A DNA stretch of 64,000 nt. Source: Tolypocladium sp. Sup5 PDA-1. Its lineage: Eukaryota; Ascomycota; Sordariomycetes; Hypocreales; Ophiocordycipitaceae. The stretch lies in the NCBI GenBank assembly GCA_000750105.3, contig JPHH03000003.1, positions 1,178,001-1,242,000 of the forward strand. Reading direction: 5' to 3'. The translations under genes were made by a program, and so were the position numbers. Position 1 is the stretch's first letter. Every line of letters starts with the position of its first letter. The notes beneath the pieces were generated by a model, which saw only the letters and a list, made by a program, of their open reading frames with translations, searched no databases and was not told the DNA's origin. This document shows, piece after piece, positions 11,501 through 23,458 of this stretch.

Positions 11501-14500
11501 ATCCCAGATCCACCCGCCTTTTAAGATCCGGCGCGCCGTCCCAAAGCTCCAAGCACCGACGGGGTTGGCGAACAGGCCAACTCGTGGTCCGCGGGTGGCT
11601 CTAGGTCGATGCAGCCCCTGCACGGTACCCTGGCCGCAGCGTGGCAAGCAGGGCACCCAGCAGATTATGATGCAGGGATTCCTGTGGGAGCGTCCATTTT
11701 GTCCAAGCCTGTTGTGGTTTGTGGTCGGTCGTTGGCAACGACAAGGAGAAGCCAAAGGATGCTGGCGGATTGAATTGCCTCCATGCGAGCATGCCTGCCG
11801 GCACCGCCCTGCATCCCCCATGCATTCCACCTCTCATTCAATCCGCCCAACCGCAACCCACTTCGTCCACCCATCTCCCGTCGTTTTGTCCGAAGCGGCA
11901 CAGGTATTATGAACCCAGGGGCAACGGCTCAATAGCCGTTGCGGCACACGAGTCGACCTTTCGTATCCGGTACAGCGTCAGAGCGGCAAGGCAGATCACC
12001 CGCGAAAAGGGCCGGTTGAGATTCGATATGGCCTGCCCGAAAAGGCCCTCGCCACTCCGTCGCAATCGTTGTGTCATGCTTGCGTAAGTTGTGTACAGTA
12101 TAGCATCAAGTACCTCCACTGACAGATCCAGAGGCTGGCTATACGCGTACCCGGTGCTTGGTGCTGCACTCCTGGCTGGCGCCGTATCGTACTCGTGCAT
12201 GCTGCCGAGCAACGGAGAATTGCGATATATGGAGCACGGAGTACTCCGTATGCCTAGAGCATCGCAGCCCATTACCACAACAGTGATAACAATAGCATGG
12301 ACATCTGCAAGGAACCCTCGCTTCAACAGGTCTCCCCATCTCGTTGTTGGATGCGGCACGGCTGGTAACCGACTGTTCCCCGTAGCACACAAGTACAAAC
12401 CCAGGTTCATCAGGGCCTCTTTTGGCGTCGAGTGAGCAATCAAGATTGACGCCGCCTCCAGCTCCGGGGCTTCGGTGAAGCAGACCAGGGACGTTAGCGC
12501 ACAAACCGCCGAGAGGTGGTGAACGTCGATGAATGAACCCATGTGGCGGGCCGCCAGCATGCAGGTCTCCCGGCGCGAACCTGCTTCCATGTGTGGTGGT
12601 GCCGCATCCCCGCAGCTAGATGTGACTCTCCAACGGGCCTACATACGGAGTACAGGGCCTTGATACCCGCAGCCCTCCACCCTCGAACAAGCTTTTTGCA
12701 GCCGCGTACGACTCTTGAGCGCACGAGAGGTGCATGGCGGGCAGATCAACGCGCTTTCGGGCCGCTCGCGACAGGCCAGATTGGCCACGATGCAATCGTG
12801 CCATCCCGTTCTGGGACCTCGACGCATGGGTGCTAACAATTGACGGTGCCATCTTGTAATTCAATGACACCGACCACACGAGATTTGCTGGCAAATGGGC
12901 TTGGGGAGGGCCGGGAGACGGGTCCACGGGTCCAGAGAAACAGCTAACAGGGTAGGTTGAGTGGGCCGCTTGGACGCTGTCTGTTCTCAAATTGTCACTG
13001 TGCCTCGGCTTTGCATCCTTTCGAATTTCGATTCGTTGGTTTCTGCATTGTCTGTCTCGATGCTGGCCTCACCCGTAGGTTCTCGTGGTCCCTTGTGCGA
13101 GGTCGGTGGACTCGTGGCTGCAATAGTACCCACCACGAGGTCCTCAACCAGTCGGGCAGTTAGTGACAAACCCAGCGCTGGCCCAATGGCGCTGAAGAGC
13201 GCTAATTTGTCACCGCCTCCAAGCCATCATGGTGGCCCTCCTTCGCGATGCTGAAGTGGCCAAGTTACGAATATCAGCTGGCATCGTGGCTCATCATCTT
13301 GCCTCTGCCGGCATCTCCTCGGAGGTCAGTTCGTGGCAGCGATCTATTGAAATTTAGCGTAGCCCATGCTATGATGAAGCCAAGAGGCGCGACCATGGTT
13401 ACCCGTCGTGGCATTGTGCGAATCGGATGCTTTGTGCGTACGAGTAGATGTGCTTGATGCGGTGCGCTGGTGGACGAACGCATGATGGTGATTCCTGATC
13501 GTGGGGCTCCCAGGCTGCAGGGTCCCGCCGAGTGACGTCCTTCCGATCAGGCTGGGACGTGCTTTCCATCTTGGCAGCTTCCCATTGTGTACCTTTCGGC
13601 CTGAGGCCGCCTTGTATGTACTTTGTACATCCAACACTCCAGGCACAAGAGAGGTGAGGCAAAAAGCTACGATCCATCATCCATCCGCGTGAGCTTGGAC
13701 AGAGACAGGCAGGCGGCTGCCCATTCATCCGCTTTCAAACAGCGCTTCATCGACTCGTCACAATAAAGTCCGCCACACGCACCGAGTCTCGGTGAAATCA
13801 TTCAACAACGTTGTACCATGCGTTGCCTAGGCTAAAAGCCTAAATCTTCCGACCCCGACCACCCGCGAGACCCATCATTCGCCTCTGGCTAGGGCTCCAA
13901 GGGCTCCTAAGATCCTGGCCAGATTCCGCCAAGCAAGCCCCCGGCATCCGTCCAGCGTCCGTCCCGGGCCCGTTCAAGGAAGCCTGTTGAGTGAAATGAG
14001 CAGGGACAATGCCAATGTCCGTCCGCTATTCCCTGGTATAACGGCAGAACTCCCCGGTATGAGACGAAGCGGAGCACTTGGATCTTCCGCCAGAAGGCCA
14101 GGCCGAGCCGCATGGATCGTCTCTCGGCCTTGAGGACAGCAGCAGTCAGTCGCTCAACTGAGTAAGAGTGGCCGTGTCGCAGGTCACTGGGGGCAGGGTC
14201 CAATCTGGCCGTCGTTGAGCCTCGTATGATGATGCGTCGACTTGAGGCTCCTTCCTCGTCAGCACGCCTTCGTACGAGTACGTGGCGCAGATCTCCGACC
14301 CGTCCAGGTTGCGGTGCTTGCAACCAGATGCCGGCCTCATTTGCGGGGGCTCGTGAGCTTTCATTGTGATACAACACCATTGCAGGTTTGGACGGTAGAA
14401 CCCGGACGGTTGTTGCGCACAGCATGGCCAGCAAGAACGTTTCGACGTCCTCCATCATCTGGCACGTCTCGCCGTGGACCTTGGCTCACGGCACATGAGC

Positions 14501-17500
14501 TGCCGTCGGTACGGACTGTACTTGGACAGACAGAACACGCCGACGCCGACGACGTGGCGCAAAGGGGGCGTTGACGCCAAATTCGACTTGCAATGGCTGG
14601 CCATGTCGATAATTCGCTTACCTCTGACGATCGATTGGTGCGATGCACGCTTTCAGTCTACAAGCCCTTGTAAGATTCGTGTGTCCAGGTTTTGTGCCAA
14701 CGTTGCAGAAAAGTCGGCGAGTTTGGCCATCGCACTTGAGCAAGATTTCGGTCCTGGTGGCTGGATTCAACGATGGAGCCCAGGCCGGTTCACCAACCCA
14801 TAACCACATGGATGCCAACAGAATCGGCCAGTCCACGTTCGTTATTTCGTCCTTTCAGCGACATTTGGCCTCGGGCATGCCATTTTTGATGAACGAGAAT
14901 GTGCATAACGAGGTCCAGGGTAGCCATGTAAGACATTGCAGCTCGGCAATGACTTACATTGAAATCTGCCAGATTCTATCATCCTGCAGAGCCGGAGGTT
15001 TCAAGTTCCCCGAAGCGCCACTGCCGGCGAGTGCCATCATGCTTGGCAATCTACGGAGTACTCCAGGCCGGAAACTAGCCCGTAGGGATTGATGGATGCA
15101 CTTCGGAGCGCACGCCTGGTGGTGCGTGCCACCCGGGGACGGACCACAAACGTTCAGCTTGCATGGCTCGGCAAAAGCTGCCCCGTTGGTCCTCCCTGGA
15201 TATTGCGACACCATCACGTTCCCACCAGTTTGACGGAATACCTCGCGGCCGAAGCCTTTGCGTTGAGATGGCCATCAACCACCACTACTGACATGTCGTC
15301 GAGCGTGCACTTGCGGCGGAAGCACTGCCAAACACAACCTACCGCTTCTTGGATACGAGTCTCGGCAGTGCCAGAGCAGCTTTGTCCGGTGTCGCAAAAG
15401 CTGCAAAGCACCACACCCCATTCCATATGTCACCTTTCACCTGCCGTGGCAGCGGTTATTGCACAGTATGACTGGTCTCTCGGTCTAATTCCGTGGCAAG
15501 GCTGTCCAGAGACAGCATGCCATGAGAGCCAATAGCCGGGGTCTCGATAACCGGGGTGCCCATGCGACTGGGCTTGATGTCACTTTTTTTTTATTTTTTA
15601 TCAGCAACCAAATGGCCAAGCTGTCAGCACAAGGGCGCTTAGACGACGGCCCATGCTACGACGACATGGACGGGCCATGTACGAATTCGGTCCCATGGCC
15701 AGCAGGTTCGGAAGGAGTCGTGGAAGAGCAACTTCTCCTCGTACGAGTACGGAGTCAATGGAGAATTGTCGGCGTCCAAGAGGTGCGGAAGCGGGCCTGC
15801 ACGGCGTGGTTCACGGATGGGGAGACGAACGAACGGGGCGCATCGTGGCGCGTGCTGCCCTGCCCAGCTTCAACCGGGTAAGTCTGGCACATGGCACTGG
15901 GTTGCCTTCCCACACGACACGCTTCCATCGCGTCACCCGCATTGTGCAGCCAGACAAGGGATGAACCTCGGCGCTGGATACCTGCCCCCTGTACTCCGCT
16001 AAACGGACATGATGGTGCCCGCCAGGTGCATCCGATGGCATGGCTGTTGGAAGTCGGTGTGGGTGGGTAGTGTGCTGTCTAGCCGCCGGCCATGATGGAG
16101 GCCTGCTTTCCTTCGAGACAAGGCCAGGAAGCCGCCCATCCTTCATCTCTGCTATTCAACTAATCTCAGATCCGGAGAAACGACATAACCAACTACAAAG
16201 CCTCCAATCCAACGGGGTCTAGTTCGTACTCCATACGGAGTACTTGCAACGCAATCAACATGAGATGCCGGGTACAGGGGAGCGACCCCCTCACCGCGGT
16301 TCTGGCCGTGGCGCCGAATCGCAGTTTGTGGTCAACAGCCTGAAGCACGCCCTGGCTTCACTCTTGACGCGGATGCCAAACCTGCAATTTGCCACATTGG
16401 GTAGGTGAGGTGGATAATGCTGGGGACAGACGGAATTGAAGAGGTCGCAGTCGTTTAGCGGGGGGACGGAGCCTTCGGACAGACATGGATCAGGGCGGCA
16501 TCCGTGCTCTCTTCCGATGGCCGCAGAACTATTGGTGAGCTAAATTTCCGGGCAAGCATGGGTTGCACAAAATGACAACTTGCTATGACGGCGTCAAACA
16601 ACAGCTGGTTGGGGATAGGGTGCCTGACTTGGACGTCAAGAAGACGGGGTCCAGCTGCGAACGTTGACACTAACTTACGAGCACAGCGTTGGTTGGATTG
16701 TGGCTGCTTCTCTGGCGCCTGCGACTCGACTAACACCAGAGATCGACCGTTGGTCTATCCGATCGAGCCGCTCAACCCGCAACCGAAATATTTTGCTCAC
16801 GCCTTCAGCATCGATGCCTCGAATTGTCTCAGATGTCCCCAAGTTACCAAGTGCCAGTTATGGACGGAGAACCCGACGAAGCGGTTGTGCCAATTCGGTC
16901 TGTCGCGGCGACTAGCATCCCTGTCCTGGATATGCTCGTCGAGTTGTAATATGTGATAGCCGCCTGCAGACTGATCCAACCACGCCTGAGGTTTTTACGA
17001 AGAGGATATTAGCCCGTCAAGGATACCAACAATGTTCGCACATTCCCTCCCCTTGCAGCTCAACGCGCCGCACGCGATCACAACCAAGGTCCTCGACTGC
17101 CTCTCACGTAGAGCAGAGGAGGTACGACGTCCTGCACCATGCAGGCGCCATGCACGGTGGGCTCCTTGTCACATATGTACATACTCGTACATGCGGTGTG
17201 TCCCACCGATACGGAGATTTTCTGTCCAGCCGTCTTGGTCCGTCTCGTTTCGCTCATCACACTTGCTGCGAGGTGTGTCACACAGTCGATACAAGATCCC
17301 ACTGGCCAATGGTCGATTTCCACCAGACGAAATCGGATAATCTCTCCGGGGTAACGCACTTGTCGCATGAGGCGATCTCAGAATCGACAGTCGCCCACGA
17401 GGGCTTTCCCCATGATTTGGTGGGAGGCTTGGGAGCTCGGTCGTCATGCGCCAGTGGCTGGGAGTCCCAGGGAACCGGAACAGGACTCGGATGTTGCCAA

Positions 17501-17633
17501 GAGCGCCGCAGCCCCCTGGACCACATATCTCGTTGCCGACGCTCCGGCTGCTAGTACAAATAAGCGTGCCTGCAGAGAGCGAGTTTGGACGACTTGAGTC
17601 CAAGTGGGTGGCCGAAGCATAGGCATCCCCCCC

Positions 17634-17665
<32 letters not shown>

Positions 17666-19465
17666 GCTATAAGCATGGTCGCCACGCACGATGGCGGCGT
17701 CTAATCGACCCCCTTGTTGGGCATCACTCGGGCACTTGTTCAATACTACTTGTCCTCGACTAACCCGTTTTGAGATGTATTATCTCTCGTTCTTCGCCGG
17801 TGGGCAGACAGCCAACTGGCAACCCCAGCCTGGACGTGGCCAGGGCAATCTTGCATTCCCCGGTTGTCAAACACCGTCGCCCACAGCCTAGGCCCCCTCG
17901 CGTCTCCCGTCCAAAATTTATCTCCGCCCCTGGCCTGCCTATACAAGCATGCCGCCCGTTTCGAGAGAGGATACAGCCACTCGTCGTCGTCGTGCCCTTC
18001 ATCAATCAACCCGGAGCTAGGTAGGATGCGGCCGTCAACCAATTTGCGGCCACGGGGCAGTGGTGGTTCGTCGAGAGGATCTACACCACGTCCCGATGGC
18101 GTGATCCTTTGCCAACCCTCGAGTGTCGGTGAAGGGAAGCCCCCCCCGATGTCCTTGGTGGTTTTTGCCAGAAACGTGCCACTCAGCATGACGCAGCCAC
18201 CTTCGATGGCACCGTATTCGTACATGTAATTACCTAGCAGGCCCATGTAGCATGTCGGCGCGGCACTCGGCGGTTGAGTTCTCCATCGACAGCCCGCCCT
18301 GAAGAAAAGCACATTCCTAGCTCGGACAGGGCGAGGATGATGGTGAGCACTCGCCTCCCACTTTCCGTCGTGGCAAAGCCTTTGCAAGCAAGCCACTTTC
18401 TCCTCGCCGAGCGAAGTATTCCAGTTTCCGCTCCAAAAGACACATGCGCCTGTTGGTCTCTCATCGGGCCGTTGTGCCAAAACCATTCGAGCGTTGACCT
18501 CCTGCTTCTCCCCCATTAGAATTCGATAGATTCGCACCCCTCAGAAACTTCCCATCTGGATGGCCGGGCACACTGGCAGCCGCCGTGCTGCAAGGATGAA
18601 GAATAACAGTGCACACGGACACGACACACGGACACCCTTGGCAAGCTGAGCTACGACAACACAACGCAAAACGGTCTTGCAGGTAGGCACGGGGCCAACG
18701 CCAACCCACTGCGTGGCTGTCCAAGAGTTAATAAAAAACGTTGGTTCCTGATGGCATGGGCGCCTGCACAGTTGAAACAAATGACAAAGTTTAAAAACGA
18801 TCAAAAACAAAACCGCTAAAACAGACCAGTAAGAAGACACAGGCCACAATGCCTGCAGCCCAACAGGCCCTCCCTCCCTCCTCGTCCTCCTCCCCCGGCC
18901 CCCAATATGTAGTATGAAGTATTATGTGTCGTATGTATGTAGCCTCCCGTGAGACATATGTTACACCATCTGAGCCCACCGTCTCTGTTGCACAAAAGCC
19001 ATTCCCGCGCTCGCTAATCGCCGAGTCAACCCGTCTCGCCTTCGTGCATGATGCCTCCTTGTCTGGGTGCCAACGCTCCAGCCACACGGCGCAGGCATGT
19101 ATGGAGGTGAGGCGCGCATGGCCGTGATGACTCGCTTCATCTGGTGTCTGATGCTGTGTAAGCCTCGCACGACGGCTGATGCGCATATTTGCCGACATGT
19201 ATGCCAACCGCAGAGGCGCGTCAGGCATGTGAGACGTCTGCTTGTACCGTAATGGGATATGTGCAGAGTACCAGGACGTAACTGTCGGCCCAGTGTCCCC
19301 GTGCGCAAGTCTCACTGCGATGCACCGGGCGTAGACGTGTCGTCAGGGTTCAACCCCGAATCTTCGGCGTGACGGAGCTGGAATAACCTCCTTGCCCGTG
19401 TGCAGTCAAGCGGCGGCATCGTGCGAGGGGGGGACGGCTACGCGGTTGGCCTCTGGCGCTTTGAA
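8527..19465. other. Gene-poor region of about 10.9 kb
   Basis: I found no gene I can support here. The longest open frames (227 codons at 11907-12590 minus, 263 codons at 17746-18537 minus) lack domains, have low-complexity Arg/Ser/Pro/Cys-rich translations typical of chance frames in GC-rich DNA, and overlap equally long frames on the other strand. The region does contain a 28-nt poly(C) tract (17627-17654) and many copies of the TACGGAGTA and TACGAGTA words. It lies upstream of the Zn2Cys6-PAS gene and could hold a long regulatory region, a long 5' leader or noncoding RNAs; nothing in the sequence decides this. Confidence 0.6.
17627..17664 (+). repeat. Poly(C)28-poly(A)10 tract
   Basis: Twenty-eight consecutive C residues (17627-17654) are followed directly by ten A residues (17655-17664). 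It lies in gene-poor DNA. The exact length in the genome may differ, because such homopolymers are hard to sequence. Confidence 0.95.
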
Positions 19466-22400
19466 TCAGAGTCGGCTCTCGATGCCAGCGTAGCTGCTGT
19501 CAGCGGCCCAGTGCGAGTCCGGCCAGACCAACCGGATGGCTTCCCAAATATGGCTATTCAAGCGCACGCGTCAGTTACACGAGAGTCGTCTGAGGGGAGC
19601 GGCCGGTGCCATGCTGTTACACGGCTAGGGCGTGAAATGTGCCAGCCCAACGGCGCGGGAGCGATGCTTACCTGACGTGGACAATCTGCAGCCCGTTCTT
19701 GACCTCCTGTGGCAGATCCCTCACATCCTTCCGATTCTGCGCTGGCAGTAAGACCGTCTTGACACCCGCCCGGAGTGCGCCGATGAGTTTCTCCTTGATA
19801 CCCCCGACGGCGGTGACCCGGCCACGGAGTGATATCTCGCCCTGTTTCACACGTCAGGTTAGCTGCGGTGTCTCGCGGAGGGAAGGACTCGATGAAGTCG
19901 GGCATTAGAGGGGCTTACAGTCATGGCCATTGTCGGCGGCACCGGCTTGCCGGAAAACAGAGATATCAGGGCAATGGCCTGGCCGATACCACTGCTTGGG
20001 CCGTCCTTGGGGATCGCTCCCGAGGGGCAGTGGACGTGGATGCTTCGATCCTTCATGATGTCGGTTGTCGGCTCCGGGGTCAGACCCAGCTCGAAAGCGT
20101 GCGCCTTGACCCACGTCAGGGCAACCTCGACGCTCTCCTTGAGCACATCACCCAGCTTGCCGGTAAGCTGCACTCTGCCGTTGCCGGGCATATCCGCGAC
20201 CTCGATGAAGAGTATGCTTCCGTTGCCACCCGAGCTGTACGCCACGAGACCTGTCACGATACCCGGGCGGCTGGTCTTCTCGGCAATTTCCTCCTCAAAC
20301 TTCTCGATGCCCAGGATCGTCTCAACGTCGTCGACCGTGAGCTGCGAGCGGTAGATGTCCAGGCGGCCACCGTCCCTGGCCTCGGCGAACTCGACAGCCT
20401 TGGCACGACATACGGAGCCAATCTCACGTTCCAGGTTGCGAACCCCTGACTCACGAGTGTACGACTCGATGATCTTGGACACGACATCCTGGTTGAAGGC
20501 CACCTGATCTTCGGCTAATCCGTTGACGCGGATCTGCTTTGGGACCAGGTGCTGCATGGCAATGTGGCGCTTCTCAAGCGTCGTGTAGCCCGGGAGATAG
20601 ATCATCTCCATGCGGTCCAACAGGGGCGCTGGGATGGTGTCAAGGCTATTAGCAGTGGCGATGAAGAGAATCTTGGAGAGGTCGATGGGCATCCCCACGT
20701 AGTGGTCCTGGAAGGTGTGGTTCTGCTCCGGATCCAGCACCTCGAGCATGGCGGCAGAGGGATCGCCGTGTACGCTCGCGGCGCCGATCTTGTCAATCTC
20801 GTCCAAGAGGAAGACTGGGTTCGCCACGCCGACCTTTCGCAGGCCCTGAACGACCAGGCCGGGCATTGCGGCGACGTACGTTCTCCGGTGGCCACGAATC
20901 TCTGCCTCGTCCCTGACGCCGCCCAGGGAGATGCGGTGGAACTTGCGGCCCAGCGCAGTGGCAACCGACTTGGCGAGGCTCGTCTTGCCAACGCCAGGCG
21001 GCCCGACGAGAAGCATGATGGGCGACTTGTCGACCATCCTCTGGGACTTGAGAATCTGCAGCTTCGCCTCATGCGCGTCTGGCCCGGCAGGCGCGTTGGC
21101 TACTGGGTCGGGGGACGCGGAAGAGTTTTCGTCAGACTCGGATGCGTTTGCCTCCGCCTCCGCCTCCACTTTCCGAATCTTCTCATCGACTTCATCGTTT
21201 ACGGACTGCTTGAGTCGCAGGACCGCCAGATACTCGATGAGCCTCTTCTTGACCTTGTCCAAGCCATAGTGGTCGTCGTCCAGCTGCTTGCGAGCCTTGT
21301 TCAAAGTTTCGGGGCCCAGCCGGTCATCGGTCATGGCCGCCCAAGGAATCTCGGACAGGGTCTCGAGCCAGTTCCTGGTGACCTGGTACTCCTGGTTCAT
21401 GGGCATCATCTTTTGCAGCCGTCGTAGCTCCCTGTCCACGGTCTTGGCAACGTCGGGCGGCAGCTTCGCGGCCTGCAGCTTTCTCTTGAGGTCATCCAGC
21501 TCGTTGGCTTCTTGTTCGTCATTCTGATCGTTGCCAGATGGCATCTGCCCCGAGCCAGGCACGAAGGTCATGCCAGGCACCTGCATGATGGAGTTCTTCT
21601 TGGACTGGTTGTCGTTGAGGCGATCAAGTATCTGGACCGGAACCGAGGTGAAGGTGGTGATTTTGAAGTTGTTCTTGATGCCTCCAACTTGTCGTTCCAG
21701 CAGCTCAATCACCTTTGTGATCCTGACCTTGACGTCGAGGGCGGCCAAGACTCCGAGCTTCTCTTCGTGGGACGTTTCGACCAGATTTGCCATGAAATCG
21801 GCCAGCAAACCGGCCTCCTTGATCTCCCTCCTCATGATGAGCATCTCCAGTCGCTTCGTCAGGCCCTGGGAGAGCACAGGGCCGCCTTTGGTGCGCGGCA
21901 GCAGCGATGAGATTCTCAGAATGGTGACGAGTTCTCGCGACCGCAGTTTAAGCAGGCCAAAGAGATCCTGCAGCTGCTTGTCGGTAATGTCAGCTGCAAA
22001 CCGACGTTAGCCCAGGTGCCGCGGCAAGGGAGATTCATGCGTCAACGTACTGGCATCAGTAAAGTAGGTAACTTTGGCCTCGAAGAAGGGCCGTTCGCGC
22101 GATATGTGGTCGACCCTGATCCGAGCCGTGCCCTCAACCCGCAGGGCAAACTCGCCTCCGCCGCGGCCATCAATGCCGACGACCTTGGCCGCTACGCCAA
22201 AGCCGAAGAGATCATCCCTGTTCGCAGTGCCGGGGTTGACCTCCTCTACCTGGGAGCCGTCGACCTCTTCTCCATTATTGATGAGCAGCTGTCCAGTCGG
22301 GCCGACGAGGGGCGACGATACGGGCACGCATGCAATGGGGACGCTGTCGATGCGGCTGTCGGGCCCCTTGGCGGCGGCTCGTTCGTAGACGTGGGCGAGG

Positions 22401-22519
22401 AGGGCCGGGATGTCGGGGCGGCTGGAGCTGACGGGTATGCGCTGGATGAGGCCCGGGAGGAGGAGGGTTCCTCTCGCGAGGGGGATCAATGGCAGACTCG
22501 CAGATTGTGACCTGCCCAT
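19466..22519 (-). CDS. LON2: Peroxisomal Lon protease homologue (ATP-dependent, PTS1 SRL)
   Basis: Four minus-strand exons, 22519-22051, 21993-19919, 19841-19672 and 19553-19466, with introns of 57, 77 and 118 nt, encode 933 aa. Peroxisomal Lon degrades damaged matrix proteins and acts as a chaperone. Domains: N-terminal LON substrate-binding domain (about 1-220), AAA+ module with Walker A GPPGVGKT (487-494) and Walker B FLLDEID (551-557), and a C-terminal Ser-Lys protease with PKDGPSSG (catalytic Ser823) and GGIKEK (catalytic Lys866). The last exon ends in SRL, a canonical type 1 peroxisomal targeting signal, and there is no mitochondrial presequence before MGRSQSASLPLIPL, so this is the peroxisomal and not the mitochondrial (Pim1) enzyme. 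An acidic insert sits between the coiled coil and Walker A. Upstream ATG-less frame extends to 22582, but 22519 is the first ATG. Divergent from RFA2 with 939 bp between the two starts. Confidence 0.96.
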
Positions 22520-23458
22520 GGCGGTGCGCAGTGGGCGAGGGGAGCTCGGGGTGGTGGATGGATGGTGGTTGCGGCGCGGCAAAAGGAGGCGATGACGAGT
22601 AGCGTTCAGCAGCTACACGGCAGAGGAGCGCACATGCAGAGTGCGCAGGTCGAAGGTATGTACGAAGTTTGATGGCTGAGAGATAGCTGAGAGATAGCCG
22701 AGAGCGCTTGATTGATGGTGGATGGACGAGGTTGGAGGAGAAAAGGCGCAGTGGTCGTCGGGTACCTGGCAGAGGGGAGGGAGCTGGGTTGATGTCAGAT
22801 GCCAGAAGCTGGGGCAGCTCGGGGCTCGGGGGGTCCGGCAACGCGCCGGTCCGGCCTGGGGCAAGTGGCGCTGGCTGCGCTCTGCCGAGGCTAAAGCGTC
22901 ACGTCCTCAGCGGGTCGCAACAGCGCTGTTCACCTTGGCTGCCCCGTTCTCGAACGTTCGTTATATGCACTCAAACATACGCATGCAGTTCCCCGCGTTG
23001 CCATTCGCTTCTCTCGGCAGATTCAAAACGTACGTTACCAGAACAGTAGATCAGTAACTATTAGCCGACAAGGTCGAGGCGGGACATCGGATGGACTACG
23101 AGTACGTTTCCCTGGTGCTTGAGTCGCGTGAGGCGCCTGGCAAGGAGCCAATCACCGGTCGCTGAGGCATATGCTGTAGTATAGTAGGAGGGCCAACTCA
23201 TGAATGCATGGCCTTGAGTAACCTTCTCACTTCAAAGCTTCTCTCCTTTCCTCCTCCATGATTAAGAAGTTGTACTTTGTACAAGTTATGACGACCTCGG
23301 ATGGCATCCGCGCGGACAGCATGATGACTCAGCAGCGATAGCGGCAGCGGCCCACAAGCGCGGGGCAGCTCAATCAATTAAGCCCAAGTCGCGCCTCGAC
23401 GCGTCTTCCGCCATCCTGCATCGTGAATTCTGCAGACCACCACGCCTCACAAGCCACA
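22520..23458. promoter_or_regulatory. Shared divergent promoter region LON2/RFA2
   Basis: These 939 bp separate the two divergent start codons. CCGAGG at 22885-22890 and CCTCGG at 23295-23300 match the core bound by the fatty-acid regulators FarA/FarB in Aspergillus (known for peroxisomal genes); their use here is inference. An ACGCGT box lies close to RFA2. No other gene was seen. Confidence 0.5.
23399..23404 (+). promoter_or_regulatory. MCB-like element (ACGCGT) upstream of RFA2
   Basis: ACGCGT, within GACGCGTC, lies 55 bp before the RFA2 start codon. In yeasts this is the MBF (Mbp1/Swi6) site of G1/S-expressed replication genes; the position fits such a role for RPA2, but function is inferred. 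Confidence 0.5.

Noticed and set aside
11907..12590. 227-codon open frame on the minus strand
   Set aside because: No recognisable motif. It is interrupted by dispersed TAC words and overlapped by other frames; no good start context.
17746..18537. 263-codon open frame on the minus strand
   Set aside because: No domain, signal peptide or plausible splice partners, and the plus strand is open over parts of the same DNA. Composition looks like chance translation of GC-rich noncoding DNA.
20549..21427. 292-codon plus-strand frame inside the Lon gene
   Set aside because: Antisense shadow of the Lon AAA+ domain exon.
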